This document shows positions 1 through 7,211 of a DNA stretch of 29,328 bases, piece after piece. This stretch comes from Chitinophagaceae bacterium UBA2375 (lineage in GTDB: Bacteria > Bacteroidota > Bacteroidia > Chitinophagales > Chitinophagaceae). Under the pieces are notes generated by a model. That model ran no database searches. It was not told the origin of the DNA and was given only the letters and a program-made list of their open reading frames with translations. Both the position numbers and the translations under genes were made by a program. Location: the NCBI GenBank assembly GCA_002343985.1, contig DDTB01000006.1, forward strand, positions 1-29,328. Direction: 5' to 3'. The stretch's first letter is position 1. Every line of letters begins with the position of its first letter.

Positions 1-39
1 GTTTTATATTGTAAACAAGTTTAACATTGAGATTAATTT

Positions 40-2307
40 ATGGCCCACAAAATTTTACTCCTCTTAGTAGGTATATATATACATGGAATGGCCTGGTCGC
101 AGGTAGTTATTTCAGGCAGGATGACGGATCAAAAGAACAAACCCTTGGCCGGCGCCAGTATATTATTAAAAGATACATATGACGGAACCACGACTGACTC
201 GTCTGGGTATTACTCATTTTCGACATATGAAACCGGCGCTCATATATTGGTCGCCAGTTTATCGGGGTACAACACCTTTAGTAAGGGTATCCAGATCGGG
301 AAGGAGCCCATCAAATTAGATATTTCTGTAAAGGAGCTGATCACTGAACTGAAAGCGGTGGTGATAACGGCCGGCGCCTTTGAGGCCAGCGACCAGAAAA
401 AGACCACGGTGCTCACATCGCTCGATATTGTGACGACGGCCGGGGCCAATGCTGATGTGGTCGGCGCCTTGAAAACCCTGCCCGGTACCCAGCAGGTGGG
501 TGAATCGGAGGGATTATTTGTGCGGGGAGGTACGGCCACGGAAAGTAAGATATATATAGATGGTACCCTGGTCAATAACTTTTTCTTCAGCAGTTTGCCG
601 GGGATTGCCACGCGTGGGCGATTCAACCCATTTTTGTTCCGGGGCACCATTTTCAGCAGCGGGGGGTACTCGGCATTGTACGGACAAGCTTTATCATCGG
701 CCCTGATCCTTGAGTCAAAAGACCTGCCCGATCGTACGGAGGCGGATTTGTCTTTATCCGCACTGGGAATCGGCGGCGGTATCCAGAAACTGGGTAAGGA
801 TAAAAAATCGGCCTGGGGTTTCAGTTATAATTATACCAATCTCGCACTGGCTTTCGCGCTGATCAAGCAAAGGCAGGATTTTTTCACAACGCCGGAGTAC
901 CACCAGGGTGATGCCAATTTCAGGTTCCGGACTAAATCAGGCGGGTTCATAAAATATTACGGTTATGCCAGTTGGAACCGGACAGGTTTCCGGTTCGCTG
1001 ATTTAGACAGTTTGGGTGTGAAGAATGCTTTTGGTATTGAAAACCTGAACACCTACCAGAATATCAACTGGAGGGAGAACCTGGGCCGCCGATGGAAATC
1101 ATACCTCGCATTCAGTTTCAGCACCAATAAGGATGATATCAATAATGATTTGCAGGATGGAGATAATAAATCTTTGTCTGGTAACCTGCCCTCCTGGCTT
1201 TCGGGCAAGCAGTATGCCGTCGTTACAAAATCGCGTTACGCCCAGGGCAGGTGGGTATTGGAGAAAAGGTTTAGCGGCCTGAATTCGTTACGCATTGGAG
1301 CTGATCATTTTTACAGCAGGGAGCAAACCCGTTTCACGGCATTTACAGGACAGCAGTTCACGGAAGTTTTTCAGGACAACCTCAGTGCGTTATTTGCAGA
1401 AACGGATTTTTATATCACCAATCAAATGGCTGTGCGCTTAGGCAGCCGCCTCGAGTATTCGCAATTGATGAAACGTTGGAACATCGCGCCCCGCGCTTCG
1501 CTCGCATACAAATTCCCGGATAACGGACAAGCATCATTTGCATACGGGCTATTTTATCAGAACCCCGAGAGCCGGTACCTGCCTACGGTAAACCCGGATT
1601 TGGGATTTGCCCGCGCCGCGCATTATATTTTACAATACCAGAAAATCAGTAACCAGCGTACGTTCCGGGCGGAACTGTTTTATAAGGATTACGACAGGCT
1701 GTTTAAAACAGCTACAGGCCAAAACGGCCGGCAACTGGTAGCCGGTAATAACGGTTACGGATATGCGAAAGGTCTTGAAATTTTCTGGAGGGATAAAAAG
1801 ACCATTAAGAACCTGGATTACTGGGTGAGCTATTCGTACCTCGACACCCGTCGTGATTTCCTGAATTACCCGGGGTCCATTCGTCCCCCCTTCGCTTCAT
1901 CGCATACGGCATCGCTGGTGCTGAAGAAATTTGTATTGCCCTGGAAAACCGGTTTCAATGCCAGTTATACTTATGCCAGCGGAAGGCCTTATTACGACCT
2001 GGCATTTGACGGCAGCCAGAACGGATTTGTGATCCGCGACCAGGGAAGGACGATCGATTTTAACAGCCTGAGCTTTAGCCTGAATTACCTGCCCAACCTG
2101 GGAAAACAAAATAAAAAAACATTTTTGGTTTGGGTGTTATCGGTCAACAATGTGCTGGGGCAGAACCAGGTATTTGGGTATAACTATTCATTCAATGGGT
2201 CGCGCAAGGAGCCGATTTTGCCACCGTCGCGACGGTTTGTATTCATTGGCTGCTTCTTTAGTTTTGGCGTTGACCGCACACAGGATGCCATCAATAATAA
2301 TTTATAA
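40..2307 (+). CDS. TonB-dependent outer-membrane receptor with carboxypeptidase-regulatory-like N-terminal domain
   Basis: Predicted outer-membrane beta-barrel that imports a ligand using TonB energy. A hydrophobic signal peptide ends near AWSQ (about residue 21). It is followed by a CarboxypepD_reg-like fold (about 22-100, start VVISGRMTDQ, with the typical GASILLKDT and DSSGYYSF blocks). A plug domain follows (about 115-230), containing GALKTLPGTQQVGESEGLFVRGG and YIDGTLVNNFFF-type motifs. The rest, with many alternating aromatic strands, is the barrel, ending in a strand with F at the end region. At 755 aa it is of the ordinary FecA/CirA-like size, not the ~1000 aa SusC type, and no SusD gene follows. 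The ligand cannot be read from sequence. A TPR-like protein gene starts 29 bases downstream, so the two are probably cotranscribed. The ATG at 40 is the natural start because the signal peptide follows directly. Confidence 0.9.
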   Translation: MAHKILLLLVGIYIHGMAWSQVVISGRMTDQKNKPLAGASILLKDTYDGTTTDSSGYYSFSTYETGAHILVASLSGYNTFSKGIQIGKEPIKLDISVKELITELKAVVITAGAFEASDQKKTTVLTSLDIVTTAGANADVVGALKTLPGTQQVGESEGLFVRGGTATESKIYIDGTLVNNFFFSSLPGIATRGRFNPFLFRGTIFSSGGYSALYGQALSSALILESKDLPDRTEADLSLSALGIGGGIQKLGKDKKSAWGFSYNYTNLALAFALIKQRQDFFTTPEYHQGDANFRFRTKSGGFIKYYGYASWNRTGFRFADLDSLGVKNAFGIENLNTYQNINWRENLGRRWKSYLAFSFSTNKDDINNDLQDGDNKSLSGNLPSWLSGKQYAVVTKSRYAQGRWVLEKRFSGLNSLRIGADHFYSREQTRFTAFTGQQFTEVFQDNLSALFAETDFYITNQMAVRLGSRLEYSQLMKRWNIAPRASLAYKFPDNGQASFAYGLFYQNPESRYLPTVNPDLGFARAAHYILQYQKISNQRTFRAELFYKDYDRLFKTATGQNGRQLVAGNNGYGYAKGLEIFWRDKKTIKNLDYWVSYSYLDTRRDFLNYPGSIRPPFASSHTASLVLKKFVLPWKTGFNASYTYASGRPYYDLAFDGSQNGFVIRDQGRTIDFNSLSFSLNYLPNLGKQNKKTFLVWVLSVNNVLGQNQVFGYNYSFNGSRKEPILPPSRRFVFIGCFFSFGVDRTQDAINNNL

Positions 2308-2336
2308 AATACACATACCGTTTTAATATCATCAAC

Positions 2337-2978
2337 ATGAAAAAGTTATTGACTGTACTTTCGATCTGCATCGCTACTATTTCTGCCGCGCAACCGGGTG
2401 ACCGTTTTACGCAGGCCATGAAACGAAATATGGCCGCATTTGATACGGCTTTCGCTAGAACTGAGAGCCTGGTTAATTTGTCAAACAGTTTTGAACGCAT
2501 CGCGATGGCGGAGAAGACCCAATGGTTGCCATATTATTATGCGGCATTCTGCCAGGTGAACTACGCGTTTATGGAGCAGGATAAATCGAAAACCGATGCC
2601 ATAGCCGATAAGGCAGACCAACTCATCAGGGTTGCAGATTCGCTCATGCCCAATCAATCAGAAATCAGTTGCATCCGCAGCATGATTGCCAGCGCCAGGC
2701 TGATGGTGAACCCGATGCAGCGCTATATGCAATATGGTCAGGAGAGTGAACAGCACCTGCGCAATGCCATGGCACAGGATAGCAGCAATCCCAGGCCTTA
2801 TTACCTGAAAGGACAGGCGTTAAAATACACGCCTGAACAATTTGGCGGTGGATGCAAAGCCGCGAAAGAGTTTTTGCAAACAGCCATGGATAAATATGCG
2901 GGATTCGTACCCGCTTCAGAGCTGCATCCCGCCTGGGGAAAGCCACAAGTGGAGCGCTTGATGAAGGAGTGCCAATAA
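2337..2978 (+). CDS. Exported TPR-like protein of unknown function
   Basis: Small exported protein of 213 aa that I do not recognise by name. The first 18 or so residues form a signal peptide (MKKLLTVLSICIATISAAQ). The mature part is alpha-helical, with spaced small/aromatic positions like tetratricopeptide repeats, for example around residues 60-80 (WLPYYYAAFCQVNYA) and 135-165 (AMAQDSSNPRPYYLKGQ). Two or three degenerate repeats are likely. The C-terminus holds GGGCKAAKEFL. It lies 29 bases after the TonB-dependent receptor and 23 bases before the winged-helix regulator, so it probably belongs to the same transcript and may act in the periplasm with the receptor. That partnership is inference from position only. 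Confidence 0.7.
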   Translation: MKKLLTVLSICIATISAAQPGDRFTQAMKRNMAAFDTAFARTESLVNLSNSFERIAMAEKTQWLPYYYAAFCQVNYAFMEQDKSKTDAIADKADQLIRVADSLMPNQSEISCIRSMIASARLMVNPMQRYMQYGQESEQHLRNAMAQDSSNPRPYYLKGQALKYTPEQFGGGCKAAKEFLQTAMDKYAGFVPASELHPAWGKPQVERLMKECQ

Positions 2979-3001
2979 TTTTTTCACGCAACACTAACCT
3001 T

Positions 3002-3310
3002 ATGTTATTCAGAACACTAGATCCCGTTTTACATGCGCCGCTCAGGCTCGCGATTGTGAGTGTACTGCGTGATCATGCCCAGGCTGATTTCAGGATGTTG
3101 CGCGAGAAGACGGGCGCCAGCGCCGGAAACCTCAGTGTGCAGCTTAATAAATTAAAGGATGCGGGCTACATATCTATCGTGAAGCAGTTTAAAGACAATT
3201 ACCCGCAAACCCTTTGCAGTATAACCGCTCAGGGCCATGCCGCGTTTGAATCGTACCAGGAAGCGATTCAAACATATATGAAGCCCGGTATATCGCCGGC
3301 GCTTGATTAA
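3002..3310 (+). CDS. Small winged-helix transcriptional regulator (HTH_34 / MarR-ArsR-like)
   Basis: A 102-residue DNA-binding protein made of a single winged helix-turn-helix. Visible features are the opening LDPVLHAPLRLAIVSVLRD, a recognition-helix region around GASAGNLSVQLNKLKDAGYI, and the wing (IVKQF...LCSITAQG), all typical of the HTH_34 family. Such proteins often repress the adjacent ABC transporter genes in Bacteroidota. The ATG at 3002 is chosen. A longer reading from a GTG at 2969 would overlap the upstream gene and add a non-conserved leader. No ligand-binding domain is present. It sits 40 bases before the ABC ATPase and probably controls that cluster, perhaps including itself; this is inference. 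Confidence 0.8.
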   Translation: MLFRTLDPVLHAPLRLAIVSVLRDHAQADFRMLREKTGASAGNLSVQLNKLKDAGYISIVKQFKDNYPQTLCSITAQGHAAFESYQEAIQTYMKPGISPALD

Positions 3311-3315
3311 ACTTT

Positions 3316-3348
3316 TTGATCAGTAGTCCGTTTACCTGTATGAATTTG
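3316..3348 (+). promoter_or_regulatory. Possible Bacteroidota promoter ahead of the ABC transporter genes
   Basis: TTG at 3316-3318 is followed after 22 bases by TGAATTTG at 3341-3348, a 7/8 match to the -7 consensus TAnnTTTG. The box ends only two bases before the ATG at 3351, so a transcript from it would have essentially no leader. It is a weak call because the second box base differs from the consensus. Confidence 0.3.
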
Positions 3349-3350
3349 CC

Positions 3351-4283
3351 ATGCAACCCATCATCGAAGTAAATCACTTATCAAAACATTACCCGGGTAT
3401 CCAGGCCGTGAACGACTTATCGTTTACGGTGTTGGAGGGGGATGTGTATGGTTTCCTTGGCCAGAATGGCGCCGGAAAGTCAACCACCATCCGCATGTTG
3501 CTTACCCTGATCAGGCCAACATCCGGGACGATCCGCATGTTTGGAATGGATGTGCATACGCATCGCCGGGAAGTGCTTTCGCATACCGGCGCGGTGATTG
3601 AAAGGCCCGACTTGTATAAGTATTTATCCGCATACGATAATTTAAACCTGTTTGCCAAAATGAATGGCATACGCATGAGCAGGCAGTTGTTGATGGAGCG
3701 GCTCGATTATGTGGGGCTTGCGGCCCGTTGGGACAGTAAGGCGTCCACATTTTCGCAGGGCATGAAACAGCGTTTAGGCATTGCCGTTGCCCTTGTGCAT
3801 GACCCTAAACTGATTTTACTGGATGAGCCCACCAATGGATTGGACCCGCAGGGTATCGCCGATATGCGCAACCTGATCACCAGGCTGAGCCGGGACATGG
3901 GAAAAACCGTTTTGGTGTCTTCGCATTTATTGCATGAGATTGAGCAGGTAGCTACCAGGATGATCATAATAGATAAGGGCCGTAAGGTCACGGAAGGGGC
4001 CGTGGCTGAATTGCTGAGCCCGGCGCATACGCTGGTGACCATTGAAACAAACAATAACCCGGTTGCGGGAACGCTGATCCGCGAGAAAACGAAAGCCAGT
4101 GTTTTGACTGTGGATGCAGATGAGATCAGGGTGCAGATGGATAAATCTGATATCCCTTCACTGGTATCGTTGCTGGTTGGCGCGGGCATCAATATTGCGT
4201 CGGTGCAGCCAAGGCATTCGCTGGAAGATTATTTCCTTTCATTAACCAATTCGGGAAAACATGTGGAACCTGCTGCAGATTGA
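3351..4283 (+). CDS. ABC transporter ATP-binding protein
   Basis: Cytoplasmic ATPase subunit that powers an ABC-2 type exporter. The nucleotide-binding domain is complete: Walker A GQNGAGKST at residues 37-45, signature FSQGMKQ at 134-140, Walker B LILLDEP with D158/E159, and the switch histidine in VLVSSHLLHEIEQ. The opening IIEVNHLSKHYPGIQAVNDL is typical of the CcmA/BcrA-like group. Residues from about 225 to 310 form a C-terminal extension (LVTIETNNNP...QPRHSLEDYFL) often seen in bacitracin/multidrug-type ATPases. The end overlaps the permease start by 23 bases, so the two are translationally coupled. The substrate is not evident. Context (winged-helix regulator upstream, LolA-like protein downstream) would fit export of a lipid or stress-related compound, which is inference. 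Confidence 0.92.
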   Translation: MQPIIEVNHLSKHYPGIQAVNDLSFTVLEGDVYGFLGQNGAGKSTTIRMLLTLIRPTSGTIRMFGMDVHTHRREVLSHTGAVIERPDLYKYLSAYDNLNLFAKMNGIRMSRQLLMERLDYVGLAARWDSKASTFSQGMKQRLGIAVALVHDPKLILLDEPTNGLDPQGIADMRNLITRLSRDMGKTVLVSSHLLHEIEQVATRMIIIDKGRKVTEGAVAELLSPAHTLVTIETNNNPVAGTLIREKTKASVLTVDADEIRVQMDKSDIPSLVSLLVGAGINIASVQPRHSLEDYFLSLTNSGKHVEPAAD

Positions 4284-5154
4284 GTTATATAAAATATCGA
4301 AGAGGCCGAGGACTTATATCGCGTTCGCGGCCATCTCCGCCATTGTGTTCATCTTTCAATTCGCGTTTAAGGCTGATGGGGAGAGTTATATGAACCTCAT
4401 GATGCAGAGCGTACAGGATAGTTTTGAGTTGAATAAGACGAAAGCCATCAATGGTTATTTCATGTGTTATATTATCCTGAACACATTGCTGGTGCAGGTT
4501 CCGGTATTGGTGGCACTGATCGCGGGCGATGCCATTTCGGGAGAGGCGAATATGGGAACGCTTCGTTTGCTGATCACAAGGCCTGTGAGCCGTACACAAT
4601 TGCTGATGGCAAAATTCATCGCTTCCTTTGTGTTTACGGTGGTGCTGCTTTTGTGGATGGCCCTGATGGCATTGGTTCTCAGCATGCTGATTTTTGGGGT
4701 GGATGATATGCTGATTTTCAGGGTGAAGGGCGAGGAATCGCAGATCATGCAGATAACGGCGGATGATGTACTGTGGCGCTATACAGCCGCATTTGGTTAC
4801 GCGGCCGTAGCCCTGACGGTGATCGCTTCCATCGCTTTGTTTTTATCAATTTACGCGGAGAATTCCATTGGCCCGATTGTAGCGACTGTCTGCATCGTGA
4901 TTGTTTGCACCGTAATTTCCAATATCAATGTGCCGGTGATTGACCGGAATGTAAAGCCCTGGTTGTTTACCTCGTACCTGGTGGGTTGGAAAGGGTTTTT
5001 TTACATCGCCACCAATGCCGACGGAGAGCCCATCAAGGGCAGCCTGGAGAACTGGCCGGCCATACGGAACAGCCTCTACATTTTATTCGCGCATATTGGC
5101 GTACTGCTTGGGTTGTCGACCTATGTATTTAACCGAAAAGATATTTTATCATGA
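4261..5154 (+). CDS. ABC-2 type transporter permease
   Basis: Integral inner-membrane subunit partnered with the ATPase directly upstream, whose 3' end it overlaps by 23 bases. The 297-aa protein opens with LLQIELYKISKRPRTYI, the short cytoplasmic helix typical of ABC-2 permeases. Hydrophobic segments lie at about residues 20-35, 60-85, 115-145, 172-200, 205-225 and 270-290, giving about six membrane passes. GDAISGEANMGTLRLLITRPVSR (around 87-109) is the conserved cytoplasmic motif of this family. The stop codon overlaps the start of the LolA-like gene as ATGA, implying coupled translation of three proteins. Confidence 0.88.
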   Translation: MWNLLQIELYKISKRPRTYIAFAAISAIVFIFQFAFKADGESYMNLMMQSVQDSFELNKTKAINGYFMCYIILNTLLVQVPVLVALIAGDAISGEANMGTLRLLITRPVSRTQLLMAKFIASFVFTVVLLLWMALMALVLSMLIFGVDDMLIFRVKGEESQIMQITADDVLWRYTAAFGYAAVALTVIASIALFLSIYAENSIGPIVATVCIVIVCTVISNINVPVIDRNVKPWLFTSYLVGWKGFFYIATNADGEPIKGSLENWPAIRNSLYILFAHIGVLLGLSTYVFNRKDILS

Positions 5155-5882
5155 CCCCTTCTTTTAAGTATAGAAAAATTGTTTCCATTATTGTAGCAGG
5201 CGCCATGCTGCTGCCTATATTATTGCAGGCACAGACTGCAGAGCAACTTATTGAACAGGCCAGGCAAAAGCTTGACCAGGTGAACCAATATGAAGCGAAG
5301 GGTAGAATGAAAACGAACGTAACATTTTTGAAAGTGCCTGTTGCCACTGTGACCATTTATTTCAGCAAGCCAAATCAAATGCGCATCAAAAGTGAAAAGG
5401 GGGTGTCATTTGTACCAAAGGGCGCTGTAAGCATAAACCTTGGCCAGGTGTTGTCTGCGAAGGATTTTACCATACTCGACGCGGGGGATGATAAGGTTGG
5501 GGCTACGCCGGTGAAGGTGGTGAAATTATTGCCCAATGACGACAACAGCGACCTGGTATTGTCAACTTTGTATATTGATCCTGCAAAATCATTGGTATTA
5601 AGGGCGCGGACGACAACGCGTGAAAACGGGACTTACGAGCTTGATATGAGTTATGGAAAGTACAGCGAGTATGGATTGCCCGACAAGATATTTTTTTCCT
5701 TTAATACAAAGGATTACAAATTGCCCAAGGGCGTAACATTCGATTTTGATGACGGCAGTACGGCCAGGCAACCTGCAGAAAAAGGCAAGCCAAAGAAAGG
5801 GCGCGCCGAAATTTATATTTCATCTTACAAAATCAACCAACCATTGCCACCCGGTATATTTTCGTCTACCGGAACCCGTTAG
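5151..5882 (+). CDS. LolA-like outer membrane lipoprotein-sorting protein
   Basis: Predicted periplasmic carrier with a LolA/LppX-like half-barrel that could shield an acyl chain. A signal peptide (basic SFKYRK, then hydrophobic IVSIIVAGAMLLPILL, cleavage near LQAQ) covers about residues 1-28. It is followed by TAEQLIEQARQKLDQVNQYEAKGRM, the usual helix-strand opening of the family. Strands with regularly spaced polar residues follow, for example TIYFSKPNQMRIKSEKG and LSTLYIDPAKSLVLRART. Its start overlaps the permease stop (ATGA), so it is the last gene of the ABC cluster. True lolA genes usually stand apart from such a transporter, so this is more likely a paralogue dedicated to the cluster; its cargo is unknown. 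It ends 9 bases from the convergent pdxA gene. Confidence 0.75.
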   Translation: MTPSFKYRKIVSIIVAGAMLLPILLQAQTAEQLIEQARQKLDQVNQYEAKGRMKTNVTFLKVPVATVTIYFSKPNQMRIKSEKGVSFVPKGAVSINLGQVLSAKDFTILDAGDDKVGATPVKVVKLLPNDDNSDLVLSTLYIDPAKSLVLRARTTTRENGTYELDMSYGKYSEYGLPDKIFFSFNTKDYKLPKGVTFDFDDGSTARQPAEKGKPKKGRAEIYISSYKINQPLPPGIFSSTGTR

Positions 5883-5891
5883 TTTCCCTGT

Positions 5892-6989
5892 TTACTCGTC
5901 GTCTTGTATTTTTTCATCGACCGCGTTGGCAACTACTGCATTGCTCATTTTACGGAGTGGGTTTTTCCGTTGTTCGGTGAATTCGCGGCGTGCGTTGATG
6001 ATATCAATGCAGGTAAACAGCGATTGGCGGAATGAGGATTCGTCGGCTATTCCTTTTCCGGCGATGTCGAAAGCGGTCCCATGATCCGGTGATGTGCGCA
6101 CAATCGGGCACCCGGCTGTAAAGTTCACGCCCTCGCCATGTGCCAGCGATTTGAATGGGATCAGGCCCTGGTCGTGGTAAAGGGCCAGTACCGCGTCAAA
6201 TTTTTCATGGTTTCCCCTGGCAAAGAAGGCGTCGGCACTGTATGGGCCAAAGCAAAGGATATCCCGTTGGCGCGCATCTTTCACGGCGGGTTTAATGATT
6301 TCCTCTTCTTCTTTACCAATTAATCCCTCATCGCCCGCGTGTGGGTTCAGGCCAAGAACGGCAATGCGCGGCTTGCTGATACCGAAGTCGCGCATCAGCG
6401 ACTGGTTGATCAGTTGCAGTTTGCCAAGGATTTTTTCGCGGCTGATATGTTGATTCACTTCTTTCACAGGCACATGCTCTGTCAGCAGGGCCACCCTCAT
6501 ATTTTCCGCCACCAGCATCATCACAACATCCTGTACCCCGGATAATTTTTTCAGGTAAGGGGTATGGCCGGTGTATGGGAAATGATCACCCTGGGTGTTT
6601 TTTTTATGTATGGGCGCGGTAACCAGGCCGTGGATTTGCCCGTTTTTCAAGGCTTCTCCGGCAGCCAGGAGGCTGATGATGGCATATTTTCCGCCTATAT
6701 CGCTCAGTTGCCCGGGAGCGACCGCAACATCTTCTTCCCAGCAGGAGTAAATGTTCACCTGTTTGTGGTTTACTTTAGTTAAGTCTTTGACAATGAAGAA
6801 GTTGATATTAATATCCTGCAGGCTTTTCCGGTAAAAATTCAATACTTTATTATTGGCAAAAATGACGGGTGTACAAAATTCCAGCACGCGGGCGTCATTC
6901 AGTGTTTTCAGGATTACTTCAATACCAATGCCGTTCAGGTCTCCGCAACTGATGCCAATGATAGGTTTATGATCGTGGTGGTTGTGCAT
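5892..6989 (-). CDS. pdxA: 4-hydroxythreonine-4-phosphate dehydrogenase PdxA
   Basis: NAD-dependent enzyme of the DXP-dependent pyridoxal phosphate pathway; it oxidises 4-hydroxythreonine-4-phosphate before condensation by PdxJ. The 365-aa protein starts with PIIGISCGDLNGIGIEVILK, the family's N-terminal signature. It carries the metal and substrate motifs LVTAPIHKK, TGHTPYL, GLNPHAGDEGLIG and ALYHDQGLIPFK, then GTAFDIAGKGIADESS near the C-terminus. A charged tail of about 30 residues (after INARREF) extends beyond the usual end. The ATG at 6989 has TAATTTTAC on the minus strand 25-32 bases upstream, resembling a -7 box. It stands alone, convergent with the LolA-like gene and divergent from the GEVED protein gene. 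Confidence 0.95.
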   Translation of the reverse strand: MHNHHDHKPIIGISCGDLNGIGIEVILKTLNDARVLEFCTPVIFANNKVLNFYRKSLQDININFFIVKDLTKVNHKQVNIYSCWEEDVAVAPGQLSDIGGKYAIISLLAAGEALKNGQIHGLVTAPIHKKNTQGDHFPYTGHTPYLKKLSGVQDVVMMLVAENMRVALLTEHVPVKEVNQHISREKILGKLQLINQSLMRDFGISKPRIAVLGLNPHAGDEGLIGKEEEEIIKPAVKDARQRDILCFGPYSADAFFARGNHEKFDAVLALYHDQGLIPFKSLAHGEGVNFTAGCPIVRTSPDHGTAFDIAGKGIADESSFRQSLFTCIDIINARREFTEQRKNPLRKMSNAVVANAVDEKIQDDE

Positions 6990-7054
6990 GTATACTCTGT
7001 TTAATCAGGGCTGTAAAATTACGATTTAATCCTACGGAATGAGGGCTCAGGGTT

Positions 7055-7069
7055 TTATATATTATATAA
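7055..7069. repeat. AT-rich palindrome TTATAT-ATT-ATATAA
   Basis: Perfect 6-base inverted repeat with a 3-base centre in the 222-bp region between the divergent pdxA and GEVED-protein genes. The same hexamer arms recur in the opposite order at 7126-7142. It could be an operator or simply promoter AT-richness. Confidence 0.45.
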
Positions 7070-7125
7070 GTGTATTTCTACGAGGTAAAAAAACATGCGA
7101 AATACGTAAAATAGGTAGGGGTGAT

Positions 7126-7142
7126 CATATAATTTTTATATG
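7126..7142. repeat. AT-rich palindrome CATATAA-TTT-TTATATG
   Basis: Perfect 7-base inverted repeat with a TTT centre, 70 bases upstream of the GEVED-protein ATG. A second small inverted repeat, GAGC-N7-GCTC, follows at 7148-7162, and TGTGTTTG (7/8 match to the -7 box) lies at 7141-7148. The element therefore overlaps the likely promoter of the T9SS cargo genes, a suitable place for a regulator site. Confidence 0.45.
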
Positions 7143-7211
7143 TGTTTGAGCGTTATAAGCTCCTAAAGGGGGCCTTATGCCTGTGCATGGGGGTACCTGA
7201 AATCCGACACT

